Notes: generated by a model not told the origin, from the sequence alone. Shown: positions 7,568 through 17,622, counted from the stretch's first letter. The stretch: 64,000 bases of DNA from an uncultured Latescibacterota bacterium (GCA_958295785.1 OY282377.1:5334896-5398895), one strand, 5' to 3'. Numbers and translations: made by a program.

Positions 7568-10483
7568 ATGAGATCGACCATTGAAGTCCAGGGGGCGCGC
7601 GAAAACAATTTGCAAAATATCCATCTCGAAATTCCGCGCGACAAACTCGTGGTTGTCACGGGCGTCAGCGGATCGGGCAAATCCTCGCTGGCCTTTGACA
7701 CGGTCTATGCCGAGGGGCAGCGGCGGTTTATGGAATCGCTCTCCACGTTTGCGCGGCGGTTTGTCTCGCAACTCAAAAAGCCGGATGTCGATTTTGTCAA
7801 TGGGCTTTCGCCCGTGATTTCCATTGAACAGAAGACCGTCATGAAAAACCCCCGGTCCACTGTGGGCACGATGACGGATTTGTACGATTATTTGCGGATG
7901 CTCTTTGCAAATATCGGGCAACCGCGCTGTCCCATCACCCATGAGAAAGTCAAGGTGTGGACGCCCCATCAAATGATGGAACACATGCTCGCCTTGCCCG
8001 AGGGCGCAGAGGTCGAAGTTCGCGCGCCCGTGCTCAAAATTTACGGCGAGGATTACGCCTACCTCTTTGACGACATTCGCACCAAGGGCTATCGCCGCGT
8101 GCGTATTGACGGTAGGGTTTGCGATCTAAGCGAAGAGATGGACTTGGACGAAGGCGAGGATTATCTCATCGAAGTGATCGTGGATCGCTTTGTCATTCGC
8201 AAGGGCTTGGACAAACAGATCGTCACGTCGCTCAGGCACGGCCTCGAAATCATTGGCGAGGGCTTTTTGAGTTTTCGCGTTCTCAACGACAAAAACAAAA
8301 AAGCCACCGAAACCTTTTACAACAAACTCGGTGGCTCATCTGTGCGCGTTGTGGCAGGGCGCATGCACCACGGCATGTTCACCTTCAACGACCCCTTGGG
8401 CGCGTGCGTCACCTGCTCGGGACTGGGCACGTATCTCAAAGCCCATCCGGACCTCGTTGCCCCGGACAAAGACCGTAGCCTGCGCGAAGGGGCATTTGTC
8501 AAAGAAGCTCTGAAGTACGATGTCAACACATGGGGCGGGCGCATGCTCTACAGCCTGTCAAAAAAATACAAGTTCGACCTCGACGCGCCGTACAAAGACC
8601 TCGCCGACGAGATTAAAGACTTGCTCCTGTACGGCACAAAGGGCGAAAAAGTCGTTATCGAAAACCCCCCGAGCGCGAAAATTGGGGCGAAATACGCCGG
8701 GCGCGAGTTTAGCTACGACGGCGTGATCAATCAGATCGAACGCCTGTATCGCCGGTACCGACAAAAAGGCGTGGCGCACGGGCGCATGGAAGACTATTTG
8801 CGAAAAGTCATGGTCGAAAACCCGTGCCCGGACTGCGGGGGCGAGCGGCTCAAAAAACAACGCTTGTTGGTGACTATCGAGGATCACAACATCCACAGCT
8901 TGGGGCAAATGCACCTGCCGGAATTGTTCGCGTTTCTCACGCAACTCGGCTTGCCGCCCAAACATCGGGAAGTCGCGTCGCAAATCATCGTTGAAATCGC
9001 GTCTCGCCTGGAACTCCTCATGGGCATTGGCCTGGATTATCTCAATCTCAACCGGCCGTCGGGCACGCTTTCGGGGGGCGAATCGCAGCGCATTCGCCTT
9101 TCCACGCAAATCGGCTCTGGGCTGATGGGCATGCTCTATGTGCTCGACGAACCCAGCATTGGCTTGCACCCGAAGGACAATGTCAAGATGATCAACACCA
9201 TGCGGCGATTGCGCGACATTGGCAATACGGTCATTGTGGTCGAACACGACGAAGACACCATCCGCGCTGCGGATCACATCATCGAGATGGGGCCTGGCCC
9301 CGGCGTTCACGGCGGGCATGTGGTCGCAAGCGGCCCCCTCGCGGAGGTCGTAACATGCGCGGAATCGCCGACCGCGCAATACCTCAGCGGCGAGCGGCAA
9401 ATCGCGGTTCCGTCCCAACGCCGGAAAAAGAACGGCCAAGCTCTGTTCATCGAGGGCGCGCGTGCGAACAATCTCAATGACATTGACGTGGAAATCCCGC
9501 TCGGCATTTTCACCTGCATCACCGGCGCATCCGGCTCGGGCAAAAGCACCCTGATTCACGAAGTCCTGTACAAAAAACTCTACAACCTCTACCGCGACAG
9601 CCGCGTCTTTTCGGGCGATCACGACGACCTCATCGGGCACGAACATCTCGCAGATGTGATCAACATCGACCAGTCGCCTATCGGACGCTCCCCGCGGTCC
9701 AATCCCGCGACGTACATCGGATTTTACGACAACATCCGCAAATGCTTTGCCGCGACCCCCGAAGCCCAATCGCGCGGTTACACGGCGTCCCGGTTCAGCT
9801 TCAATGTCAAGGGCGGTCGCTGCGAGGAATGCGCGGGCGAAGGCGCGATCAAGACCAGCCTCGCGTTTATGCCCGATGTCGAAATCCCATGCCCCACCTG
9901 CAAAGGGGCGCGCTACAATGACGAGACCCTCGAAGTCACGTATCGGGATAAGACTATCGCCGATGTGTTGGACATGTCGATAGAAGATGGGGTCTCGTTT
10001 TTTTGCGACGAGAGACTCGTCGCCCACAAACTCTCGGTGCTCGACGACCTGGGCTTGGGCTATCTCAAGATCGGCCATCCCGCCACCATTCTCTCCGGCG
10101 GCGAGGCGCAGCGCGTCAAACTCGCCAACGAACTCGGCAAGGTCAAACGCGGCAAACACAACCTCTACATTCTCGACGAACCGACAACGGGATTGCACTT
10201 GGCCGATATCCAAAAATTGCTCGACGCGCTCAACGGGCTCGTGGATGCGGGCCACACGGTCGTGGTGATCGAACACCACCTCGACGTGATCAAAACCGCG
10301 GATTACGTCATTGACCTGGGCCCCGAAGGCGGGCACAACGGGGGCGATGTGATTGCAACCGGCCCGCCCGAGGCGATAGTCCGCGTGGCGCAGTCTTATA
10401 CGGGGCAATTTTTGAAACCGCATTTGAAGGGAGAAATATCTTATGGGCATAAAAAACATGACACCGCTGTTGCAAGTATATGA
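7568..10483 (+). CDS. uvrA: UvrA-family excinuclease ATPase (UvrA paralogue)
   Basis: The protein has 971 residues with two ABC ATPase modules: Walker [11 protein letters not shown] near residue 37 and [10 protein letters not shown] near 655, signature motifs [11 protein letters not shown] and [12 protein letters not shown], and Walker [15 protein letters not shown] and [14 protein letters not shown]. The C-terminal zinc module ([11 protein letters not shown] ... [13 protein letters not shown]) is intact. In the first zinc module only the second Cys pair (ACVTCSGLG) is present; the preceding CxxC of canonical UvrA is missing. The protein recognises DNA damage in nucleotide excision repair, or may be a UvrA2-like resistance or repair paralogue. 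AAGGAG precedes the ATG. Confidence 0.93.
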   Translation: MRSTIEVQGARENNLQNIHLEIPRDKLVVVTGVSGSGKSSLAFDTVYAEGQRRFMESLSTFARRFVSQLKKPDVDFVNGLSPVISIEQKTVMKNPRSTVGTMTDLYDYLRMLFANIGQPRCPITHEKVKVWTPHQMMEHMLALPEGAEVEVRAPVLKIYGEDYAYLFDDIRTKGYRRVRIDGRVCDLSEEMDLDEGEDYLIEVIVDRFVIRKGLDKQIVTSLRHGLEIIGEGFLSFRVLNDKNKKATETFYNKLGGSSVRVVAGRMHHGMFTFNDPLGACVTCSGLGTYLKAHPDLVAPDKDRSLREGAFVKEALKYDVNTWGGRMLYSLSKKYKFDLDAPYKDLADEIKDLLLYGTKGEKVVIENPPSAKIGAKYAGREFSYDGVINQIERLYRRYRQKGVAHGRMEDYLRKVMVENPCPDCGGERLKKQRLLVTIEDHNIHSLGQMHLPELFAFLTQLGLPPKHREVASQIIVEIASRLELLMGIGLDYLNLNRPSGTLSGGESQRIRLSTQIGSGLMGMLYVLDEPSIGLHPKDNVKMINTMRRLRDIGNTVIVVEHDEDTIRAADHIIEMGPGPGVHGGHVVASGPLAEVVTCAESPTAQYLSGERQIAVPSQRRKKNGQALFIEGARANNLNDIDVEIPLGIFTCITGASGSGKSTLIHEVLYKKLYNLYRDSRVFSGDHDDLIGHEHLADVINIDQSPIGRSPRSNPATYIGFYDNIRKCFAATPEAQSRGYTASRFSFNVKGGRCEECAGEGAIKTSLAFMPDVEIPCPTCKGARYNDETLEVTYRDKTIADVLDMSIEDGVSFFCDERLVAHKLSVLDDLGLGYLKIGHPATILSGGEAQRVKLANELGKVKRGKHNLYILDEPTTGLHLADIQKLLDALNGLVDAGHTVVVIEHHLDVIKTADYVIDLGPEGGHNGGDVIATGPPEAIVRVAQSYTGQFLKPHLKGEISYGHKKHDTAVASI

Positions 10484-10838
10484 TATGAAGGCGTCCGTTG
10501 CGTTCTATTGCGATATACTCGGATTCAAATTGGCGCGTTCTTATGCACCCGATGGGCATTTTTACTGGGCATCTCTCGAATTGGAAGACGCGACACTCAT
10601 GCTCAATGCCCGTTACGAAGACGACAACCGGCCCGCCGAACCCGAAGCGGATCGGATAAACGCACACAGAGACACAGAACTCTATTTTGAATGCGATAAT
10701 GTGGCCGAGATTTACGCCTCCCTAAAAGAAAAAGGCGTTGATCTCAGGCCGCCGGCAGAATCCAACTACGGTGCAATGGAAATCAAATTGCGAGATCCCG
10801 ATGGCTTTGGCATATCCTTTTTTCAAAAAATAAAATAG
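10443..10838 (+). CDS. VOC (glyoxalase/bleomycin-resistance) superfamily protein
   Basis: The protein has 131 residues with one VOC module pattern: [22 protein letters not shown] at the N-terminus and [16 protein letters not shown] at the end, where the acidic metal ligand would sit. Its start lies inside the end of the uvrA-like gene (41-base overlap) with AAGGGAG about 9 bases upstream, so translation is probably coupled. Members bind small molecules or act as metal-dependent lyases or dioxygenases. Linkage to uvrA suggests a stress or antibiotic-resistance role, which is inference only. Confidence 0.8.
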   Translation: MGIKNMTPLLQVYDMKASVAFYCDILGFKLARSYAPDGHFYWASLELEDATLMLNARYEDDNRPAEPEADRINAHRDTELYFECDNVAEIYASLKEKGVDLRPPAESNYGAMEIKLRDPDGFGISFFQKIK

Positions 10839-10875
10839 ACCGTCAAACGGCTTTTGAACAGCAGGGCGCTATACT

Positions 10876-13239
10876 GTGATCCGCAATTACCTCACCGTTG
10901 CCATTCGCAACGCAATGCGTCACAAGACTTATGCGGTCATCAGCTTGGGCAGTTTGGTCATTGGGTTGACGTGTGCCATGCTCATCATGCTCTCGGTGCG
11001 CTACGAGATGAGCTTCGACGCGTTTCGCCCGCATGCAGAGCGCGTGTACCGCATCGTGAAAAAGGAACGGGATGCGCGTGGGCAAATCGAATGGCGCGGC
11101 GCGTTGCCCGCACAGGTCGCCGCGCATTTGCGCGAAGAAGTCGCCGAGGTGGAGGCCATTGTACAGTTCCGCCGCATCACGTCTTGGTTTCGCGTTGAGG
11201 AGAGAGCGTTTCAACACCGCCTTTGTCCTGCGAGTGGGGACGTCATCGACTTTTTTGGCCTTGAGATCGTCCGCGGGGATGCCACCGCGCTCAAACGCGG
11301 GGATGCCGCCATGGTTTTGACGGAAAGCCTCGCGGACAAACTCTTTGGACAGAAAGACCCCATCGGGCGCGTGGTTGAGGTGCAGCGCGAGACCGCTGTG
11401 CAGTCTTTCGCCGTGGTTGGAGTGATGAAAGACCGCTTGCCCAATACGCGATTGGAATTTGACAGCGTGACCTTTTTCGCGTCCGATATTTGGGCCATCC
11501 GATCTGCGCCGATTTACGTGCGCTTGCGCCCCGATGCCGATGTCGCCGCCCTCGAGCGGGCATTGACCGCGCGATTTTCCTCTGATTCTCGGCGTGCGAC
11601 GTATCGTCTTCAAGCCCTGCCGCGCATCCATCTGTATTCCAAAATTGATTTGGAGGGCTTTAACGGCGATTCGGGCATGCCGTATCGGGATATCCGCGAC
11701 CTGTATCCCCTCACTGTTTTGGGCCTGAGTATTTTGCTCATCGCCTGTACCAATTTTGTGAATTTAGCCACGGCGCGGTCGGTCACGCGCGCCCGCGAGA
11801 TTGGCCTGCGCCAGGTTGTCGGCGCGCATCGGCGGCAGGTCGTGGGCCAATTTTTGTGCGAATCCCTGTTGTTCACGGGCCTTGCCCTGCCCATTTCGCT
11901 GTGCTTGACGCGCCTGATGTTGCCGCAATTTTCTGCCCTCATGGGGCAACCGCTCGCCTTCAACATCGCGGACCACATGTCGTGGATTGCGGGCATCGCG
12001 CTGATCGCCGGGCTGATTTCCGGAAGCTATCCCGCGTTTTACCTTTCGGCGCAGCAACCCGTGGATGTGCTCAAGGGATTGCGCCATCGGTTGCCCAAAG
12101 ACCTCTGTCTGCGGCGCGGGCTCGTGGTCGCGCAATTTGCCGTGTCCGCCATTCTCATTGCGTTTACCCTCGTGGTGTACCAGCAGATGGATTTGGTACA
12201 GCGCAGGGATTTGGGATTTGACCGCGAGCAGATCGCAGTGGTCAAAATTTTTGGCCCGGACGCAGAGCAGGTCCACTTGAACGGGCAATACAACGCGGTT
12301 AAACAGCGGTTTCTGCGGCATCCCAACATCGTCGCCGCGGGCACCAGCTTTGACCTGCCCGGGCACAGTTGGCCCAAGCAGGGTTTTGCATCGGCATTTG
12401 AGGCGCCCGACCGCGAGATGGAAGTGCGCGTTTTTCGGGCGAATGAAAGTTTTCTCGCGTGTTACGATATTCCAATACTCGCGGGGCAAAATTTTTCAGC
12501 GCGATATGCGGAGCGGGCAACGGATACCCAAGTGCTCATCAACGAGACAGGGGCTAAACAATTCGGTTGGCCCAATCCCATTGGGCAGACGCTCGTGATC
12601 GGCGGGAAGCCCGTGCAGATTATTGGCCTGATGCGAGATTTTCACGTGCGTTCGCTCAAAGAACCCTTGGGCGCGGTGGTTTTGGCTGCGGCGGGTTCGC
12701 GCTTGAAATACTTGCATCTCAAGATCGAGCCCGATCACCTTGGAGATACGATGGCTTTTATTGAAGAAACATGGACGCATTTTATCCCCACGCGCCCGTT
12801 TGAATACTTTTTTATTGACGATTATATCGACTCCAAATACCGCCGCGAACAACGGCAGGGGCAACTTTTTACGCGGGCTGCCCTCGTTGCTGTGCTGTTG
12901 GCGTGTTTGGGCACGGCGGGGTTGGCGGCTTTTGCCGCAGAACAACGCGCCCGGGAAATGGGTATCCGCAAAGTGCTGGGGGCTTCAACGCGCCATCTCC
13001 TCGTTCTGCTCGGTCGAGATTTTGCCAAACTCGTGGTTTGCGCCTGCGCGATAGCATGGCCGATTGGCTATTTTTTGATGCGCGACTGGTTGCAAGATTT
13101 TGCCTATCGCGTGTACTTGGGCGCGTTCCCATTTGTCGCGAGCGGCTTGGGATGTCTTTTCGCCACCGCGCTGGTCGTTGGCTACCCGTGTTTGAAGGCC
13201 GCCAGCGCGAATCCCGCAGAAGTCTTGCGCCGCGAGTAA
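10876..13239 (+). CDS. FtsX/MacB-type ABC transporter permease
   Basis: The protein has 787 residues with the same two-fold architecture as the protein at 2012-4447: TM1 near residues 20-40 (ISLGSLVIGLTCAMLIMLSV), periplasmic domain, then a TM block with REIGLRQVVGAHRRQ, and a second unit with REMGIRKVLGASTRH near the C-terminus. Ending residues ASANPAEVLRRE parallel AALANPAEALRQD of the first permease, so the two are paralogues. The start is a GTG without a strong ribosome site. No ATPase partner is adjacent. Confidence 0.83.
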   Translation: MIRNYLTVAIRNAMRHKTYAVISLGSLVIGLTCAMLIMLSVRYEMSFDAFRPHAERVYRIVKKERDARGQIEWRGALPAQVAAHLREEVAEVEAIVQFRRITSWFRVEERAFQHRLCPASGDVIDFFGLEIVRGDATALKRGDAAMVLTESLADKLFGQKDPIGRVVEVQRETAVQSFAVVGVMKDRLPNTRLEFDSVTFFASDIWAIRSAPIYVRLRPDADVAALERALTARFSSDSRRATYRLQALPRIHLYSKIDLEGFNGDSGMPYRDIRDLYPLTVLGLSILLIACTNFVNLATARSVTRAREIGLRQVVGAHRRQVVGQFLCESLLFTGLALPISLCLTRLMLPQFSALMGQPLAFNIADHMSWIAGIALIAGLISGSYPAFYLSAQQPVDVLKGLRHRLPKDLCLRRGLVVAQFAVSAILIAFTLVVYQQMDLVQRRDLGFDREQIAVVKIFGPDAEQVHLNGQYNAVKQRFLRHPNIVAAGTSFDLPGHSWPKQGFASAFEAPDREMEVRVFRANESFLACYDIPILAGQNFSARYAERATDTQVLINETGAKQFGWPNPIGQTLVIGGKPVQIIGLMRDFHVRSLKEPLGAVVLAAAGSRLKYLHLKIEPDHLGDTMAFIEETWTHFIPTRPFEYFFIDDYIDSKYRREQRQGQLFTRAALVAVLLACLGTAGLAAFAAEQRAREMGIRKVLGASTRHLLVLLGRDFAKLVVCACAIAWPIGYFLMRDWLQDFAYRVYLGAFPFVASGLGCLFATALVVGYPCLKAASANPAEVLRRE

Positions 13240-13290
13240 ATAATCACCCGTTGCTTTCTGTATTAGATGCCAAGCAAAGGATGGAAAACA

Positions 13291-14403
13291 ATGGATAATT
13301 TGACGGTGATTGACTTGTTTTGCGGTTGCGGTGGCATGTCTTGGGGGCTTTCAAAGGCGAGTTTTAAGGTGCTTGCCGGCATTGATAATTGGGCACCTGC
13401 GCTCAATACATTTCATCTGAACCATCCGGACTCCCGCATCGTAAATGGCGATCTGACACGTCTTGATCCCGAAGATGTTATGGAGCGGTTGCAACTCAAA
13501 AAAGGGCAATTAGACTGTATTGTCGGCGGCCCTCCATGTCAGGGGTTTTCAAAAAATGTGCCATCTTCGTATAGATTCTTAGAAGATCCAAGAAATCAAC
13601 TCTTTAGGGATTTTTTGAGATTTGTTAAAACCCTATATCCCAAAACTGTGTGTATGGAAAATGTCGCGGAAATTTACAATGCCTATTCTGGAATTGTTCG
13701 CGACGAAATCATTGGCATTCTGAATGCGGCGGGCTATGAGGTGGCGGTCAAGGTTATTTACGCGCCTGATTACGGGGTTCCGCAAAGGCGGAGGAGGTGT
13801 TTCTTTTTGCCGTCGAGAACGGGCGTGCCGCCTTCGTTTTCTCCATCTCAATTCGGGTCAGTTGAGAAATTATCTCTTTGGCAGAGTCATACAGTACAAT
13901 ATCGATCTGCGTGGTCGGCGTTATCCGATTTACCCGTTTTGGGAAATGGAGAGGGGTTTGAACCTATGGCATACGATAAAGAACCCGAGAATGAGTTTCA
14001 AAATCAGATGCGCGGCGATTCGATAAAACTTTACGATCACATCACCCGCGAATTAAGAGAGAAACAATTCTCGAGAATCGCCTCGCTAAAACCAGGTCAG
14101 GGTATCAAAGACCTGCCAGATCACCTCAGACCCAAGTCCGGATATAGTGGCGCGTATGGACGGTTGGATTGTGAGATGATCGCGCCGACGATCACGCGAT
14201 GGGTGTTCCATCCGGGGTCAGGGAGATTTTGCCACCCAAAAGAAATCCGCCTCATCACAATACGAGAGGCGGCGCGGTTACAATCATTTTCTGACGATTT
14301 TAGATTTATGGGAACTTACATCCAAAAATCCCAACAAGTGGGCAATGCCGTTCCTCCCTTATTGATGGAGGTGCTCGCCGAGGACATTAGGCGGTGTTGT
14401 TGA
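13291..14403 (+). CDS. DNA (cytosine-5-)-methyltransferase of a type II restriction-modification locus
   Basis: The protein has 370 residues. All main C5-MTase motifs are present: motif I IDLFCGCGGMSWG at residues 7-19, motif IV GGPPCQGFS with catalytic Cys83, motif VI MENV, motif VIII QRRRR, a target-recognition region, and motifs IX and X (IREAARLQSFSDDF, QQVGNAVPPLL). It adds methyl to C5 of cytosine in an unknown target and protects host DNA. AAAGGATGG favours the ATG at 13291 over one 8 codons upstream. The gene is visibly AT-richer than its neighbours and overlaps the convergent nuclease-candidate gene by 17 bases, both signs of a transferred R-M cassette. Confidence 0.93.
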   Translation: MDNLTVIDLFCGCGGMSWGLSKASFKVLAGIDNWAPALNTFHLNHPDSRIVNGDLTRLDPEDVMERLQLKKGQLDCIVGGPPCQGFSKNVPSSYRFLEDPRNQLFRDFLRFVKTLYPKTVCMENVAEIYNAYSGIVRDEIIGILNAAGYEVAVKVIYAPDYGVPQRRRRCFFLPSRTGVPPSFSPSQFGSVEKLSLWQSHTVQYRSAWSALSDLPVLGNGEGFEPMAYDKEPENEFQNQMRGDSIKLYDHITRELREKQFSRIASLKPGQGIKDLPDHLRPKSGYSGAYGRLDCEMIAPTITRWVFHPGSGRFCHPKEIRLITIREAARLQSFSDDFRFMGTYIQKSQQVGNAVPPLLMEVLAEDIRRCC

Positions 14404-15101
14404 GTTGGCCCAACAACAGATCGACAACCCCATCCATTGACAATCGCTTGGGTTCAAGTGAAAAAATGTGTGCATTTTCCGGTAGAATAAATCTTTCAAA
14501 AAATTGTTTTTGATTGGGATACCATCGGAAAACACAAAATCCATCCTTTCTTTGAATGCCTTGAAGCCCCGTTTTTGTTTTCGTTGTCCATCGCCACTCG
14601 AGCGCATCGGGTTTGTAATCTGACAGATCTTTTTCGAGGAAGGCATAAGGTTTTTCGGTCTTTTGATTTCACGAGAATACAAACGCTTTTGTCTGTAACG
14701 CTTTGTTCTTTGGCATCCCCATCCACTTTTCCATACCAATGTCGCCATAGTGCCAAACCCAAATCTCGAGTGGGAGACGCCACGCTGAGCGAATTAAAGC
14801 CAAGCTCTTGACTTTTTGTAAAGATGTCTGCGCGTTGGATGACCCATTCGAATTTGCAATGTGGACGAACTTCTTTTTGCAAAGCCTTTGCAGACCACCC
14901 TATCGAAGCAGAAGAATCGACAATATCAAAAAGCCTCTTTTTTCTGATATTTGTAAGCGGGTCTGCCAGAGGAATATCTTTGACATAACAAAAAATGGCT
15001 TCCCAAATAAAATCTTCAACGTCGTCAATAAACGGGATGGTGTATACTGCACGCAATGCTTTTTTGAGTTTTTTTCTTTCACAACTGGTCAGAGGATACA
15101 C
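14387..15101 (-). pseudogene. Putative type II restriction endonuclease, frameshifted
   Basis: The first frame (start 15101) encodes a coherent protein through ...SVCILVKSKDRK. Reading then only continues sensibly one frame over, as KPYAFLEKDLSDYKPDALEW and on to FSLEPKRLSMDGVVDLLL, ending at TAA 14389-14387. The break lies at a run of five T's at 14651-14655 (A5 on the coding strand); one base fewer restores the frame. The candidate catalytic region is LFDIVDSSASIGWSAK, which has D...xxK spacing of PD-(D/E)XK nucleases, but this is inference. It overlaps the controller gene start-to-end by 23 bases and the methyltransferase tail-to-tail by 17. Either a decayed nuclease or a sequencing error. 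Confidence 0.75.
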
Positions 15102-15321
15102 TCTCCATTTCCTTTTCCAATAATCTCATGAGTTCTTCAAGGCTAATCTCCAGCACTGTGGAAATTTTGTACAATGTCTTTAGAGATGGACTTTTTAAGC
15201 CTCTTTCGAGCTGACTCACATAGGTCCTGTGGATTTCGCATTCAAAACCGAATGCTTCTTGACTCAGATTTTTTTTCGTTCTCAAACGTTTGAGAATTTT
15301 CGCAAAAGCCTCGTTCATCAT
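15079..15321 (-). CDS. Controller (C) protein, XRE-type HTH regulator of the R-M system
   Basis: The protein has 80 residues, the size of known C proteins. The helix-turn-helix lies at about residues 18-45 (KNLSQEAFGFECEIHRTYVS), followed by QLERGLKSPSLKTLYKI and a dimerising helix EISLEELMRLL. C proteins bind a palindromic C-box upstream of their own gene and set delayed expression of the nuclease, giving the methyltransferase time to act. Here the gene directly precedes the nuclease-candidate gene with a 23-base overlap and has a matching operator 20 bases upstream. It could otherwise be a generic XRE repressor, but operator and context favour C. Confidence 0.85.
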   Translation of the reverse strand: MMNEAFAKILKRLRTKKNLSQEAFGFECEIHRTYVSQLERGLKSPSLKTLYKISTVLEISLEELMRLLEKEMESVSSDQL

Positions 15322-15341
15322 AGTTGTGAACTTATGAGATT

Positions 15342-15372
15342 GAATACTATTAGTCCACAGACTATAGTATTC
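15342..15372 (-). promoter_or_regulatory. C-box operator of the controller gene
   Basis: Arms GAATACTATTAGTC (15342-15355) and GACTATAGTATTC (15360-15372) form an inverted repeat differing by one inserted T, around CACA (TGTG on the gene strand). The AGTC-TGTG-GACT centre is the hallmark of C-protein operators. It ends about 20 bases before the controller start codon. Confidence 0.8.
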
Positions 15373-15476
15373 TATACAATCGAAGGTGACGATGATGGTT
15401 GGAAATGATGGCGAATACCGCGCAGAGTGTTGAGGAGGGAAGGGGCGTCGTTCAACCTATTGAGAAAGGAATGGGT

Positions 15477-17165
15477 ATGACCACAAATGGAAGCTATAAA
15501 ATTGCGGACCTGTGCGATGCAGCGGCCGAGGGCGATGTTGGGAAGATGAGGCGCATTCTCCACGCGCAACCCGATCTGGTCAATGTTCACATGGCCGAAA
15601 GCGACGAACACCGCGCCATTCACTATGCGGTCGTGAATGGGCACGCCGATGCGGTGCGCGTGCTCATGGAAGCGGGGGCCGATCACACGTCGGGCATTTA
15701 TCCCCACCGCGATGCCACAGACGCGCTGACGATGGCGCGTGAACGCGGGCTGGACGATATCGTTCACATCTTGCAAGAAGAGGACGAAAGGCGCAAGCTC
15801 GCGGCCTGCAAGAACATCGCCATCACCCGAGAAAATGACGCGCTCTTCGAGGCGGTTCAAGAAGGGCGAGATGCGGATGCGCTGGCGATTCTCGACCGGC
15901 ACCCCGATTTGCTCGACGCCTGCCATCGCAATGGCGGCAGTGTGATTCACGCGGCGGCCTCTCGTGGGCGTTACCAACTCGTTCAGGAACTGCTCAAGCG
16001 CGGCGCGGATATTGCCCATCTCACCCCCGAAGGGCAATCGCCCCTCGACGGCGCGGTTCACAATATTCGCGGTCGCAACAGGCCGATTGACGAAGGGTGT
16101 TTGATTTGCGCGGGGATGCTCCTTCAGGCCGGTTGCGGGCAATCGCTCGAATCTGCCATTGCACTCGGGGATGTCGCCTTTGTCCGCGAGTACGCAAAAC
16201 AGCATCCTCACCGCTTTCAATCCAATGACAGTGACCGCGACGGACTTCTCCAAATTGCGGTGCAAAATGACAATATCGACATGACGCGCTTGTTGCTCGA
16301 CCTCGGCCTCGACCCGGACGACAAATACCAACTCCACCACTACGAATCCAAACCCTATTCCTGGGGCCAACCCCTCGCCCATGCAGCGGGGCACGCGCAG
16401 TATGAGATCGCCGAACTCCTGCTCGAGCGCGGCGCAGATCCCAATGCCAGCATTTATGCGAGCGGCAATCCGGTTGAGGCGGCGTACAACAATCGCGACG
16501 ACAAAATGAAGGGCTTGCTGTTTCGATACGGCGGGGTTTTGACGCACATCACCGCTGGCCTTGAAGGCGAGACCTCTGCCGCTGCGGTCGCGCTTCACAA
16601 CGACCCGTCGCTCGCCGAAAGGTTGCTGTGGGCGGCCGGATGCGGGGGCGATCCCAATATTGTGGGGATGTGTTTGCGCCAACTCGACTGGGAAGCCAAT
16701 GACAAGCGTTGGTTCGGCTTGCTCGAGCAACCGCTCCGCCTGTGGCGCGCCAGCCCCCATCGCAGATTCCGCGATTTTGACCGCGCGGTCTATCCGGAAA
16801 TTTTTCGCATGATCCTCGACCGCGGCGTCAGCCCCAATCTGGTCGGGCGTTTCGGGTACCGCCTCGCCCATCGCATGGCGGCGTGCGGCGTGGTTTGGGG
16901 GCAAACGATAATGACCGAACCCGAACGCATCGCCTTTGCGACCATTCTTCTCGACTGCGGCGCGGACCTCGATGTGATCGACGATCTCCTGCTGTCTTCC
17001 CCACTCGGATGGGCCGCACGCTGGGGCAAATACGACCTCGCGCGTCTCTATCTCGAGCGCGGCGCGAATCCCACTCTCGCGGGTGCCGAATGGGCAACCC
17101 CTCTCGCCTGGGCGAAAAAAAAAGGACACGACGACATTGCCGATCTCATCGAGCGGTATCTTTGA
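15477..17165 (+). CDS. Ankyrin-repeat protein
   Basis: The protein has about 562 residues built from ankyrin repeats of about 33 residues, with recognisable units such as HAAASRGRYQLVQELLKRGA, AHAAGHAQYEIAELLLERGA and GWAARWGKYDLARLYLERGA, spaced by degenerate ones. No signal peptide, membrane helix or catalytic domain is evident, so it is probably a cytoplasmic protein-binding scaffold. AAAGGA lies 6 bases before the ATG at 15477; two earlier in-frame ATGs lack such a site and would place the start next to the C-box. Its base composition returns to the GC-rich background. Confidence 0.85.
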   Translation: MTTNGSYKIADLCDAAAEGDVGKMRRILHAQPDLVNVHMAESDEHRAIHYAVVNGHADAVRVLMEAGADHTSGIYPHRDATDALTMARERGLDDIVHILQEEDERRKLAACKNIAITRENDALFEAVQEGRDADALAILDRHPDLLDACHRNGGSVIHAAASRGRYQLVQELLKRGADIAHLTPEGQSPLDGAVHNIRGRNRPIDEGCLICAGMLLQAGCGQSLESAIALGDVAFVREYAKQHPHRFQSNDSDRDGLLQIAVQNDNIDMTRLLLDLGLDPDDKYQLHHYESKPYSWGQPLAHAAGHAQYEIAELLLERGADPNASIYASGNPVEAAYNNRDDKMKGLLFRYGGVLTHITAGLEGETSAAAVALHNDPSLAERLLWAAGCGGDPNIVGMCLRQLDWEANDKRWFGLLEQPLRLWRASPHRRFRDFDRAVYPEIFRMILDRGVSPNLVGRFGYRLAHRMAACGVVWGQTIMTEPERIAFATILLDCGADLDVIDDLLLSSPLGWAARWGKYDLARLYLERGANPTLAGAEWATPLAWAKKKGHDDIADLIERYL

Positions 17166-17196
17166 AAGCGGGCGACGCATTGAGCTGTAAAACTAA

Positions 17197-17622
17197 ATTG
17201 ATTTTTATTTGTCCGTATCCTGCCTCCCATCAGGGAGGAATGAGGGATGGGGAACAGACTTACGTAGAGATCATGCGTTGCTCGTCTCAAGCGTTTGGTT
17301 CTGCCTCCATGTGGGTTGCCTTTGATGCGTTGGCTACGCCTGTGCCTACGGCGTGCGGCGACCTACTTTTTTTTAACAGCAAAAAAAAGGAGGCAAAAAA
17401 TGCCGCTCTCATGCGCCGAGGGACTGGCACAGCGCAAAGTGCTTTTGTAACAGGACGACATGCGTTGGCCTGCAAGGTGGGTTGCCAGATGGCTGTTGGT
17501 TGCGAGACGGCCTTGCGCGCTGTGCGTGATGGCATGATCTGATGGTCTTTTGGGATGGCATTTTTGCAATGGCTTTTCTGAATGACTGCGAAAAGTCGAG
17601 GGGATCGCTTGCTGGTAACATA
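17197..17622. repeat. 0.4-kb dispersed repeat, copy 1
   Basis: This fills most of the 17166-17730 gap. It starts ATTGATTTTTATTT and ends GCTTGCTGGTAACATA, matching 29702-30112 with roughly 90% identity in its second half (17459-17622). It contains a T8/A8 hairpin (17362-17393) and, relative to copy 2, an extra insert of about 26 bases around 17328-17357 with the palindrome CGCC...GGCG. No convincing conserved reading frame is seen. Confidence 0.8.

Noticed and set aside
8558-10459. 633-codon open frame on the minus strand
   Set aside because: It lies wholly opposite the uvrA-like gene, whose motifs are certain; its predicted protein is Arg/His/Asp-rich without domains, a typical antisense shadow in GC-rich DNA.
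14359-14748. 129-codon minus-strand frame in the restriction locus
   Set aside because: It is the wrong frame; the third frame gives a coherent continuation of the nuclease-candidate protein after a one-base slip.
15372-17180. 602-codon open frame on the minus strand
   Set aside because: Mirrors the ankyrin gene in its complementary frame; the ankyrin repeats on the plus strand are unmistakable.
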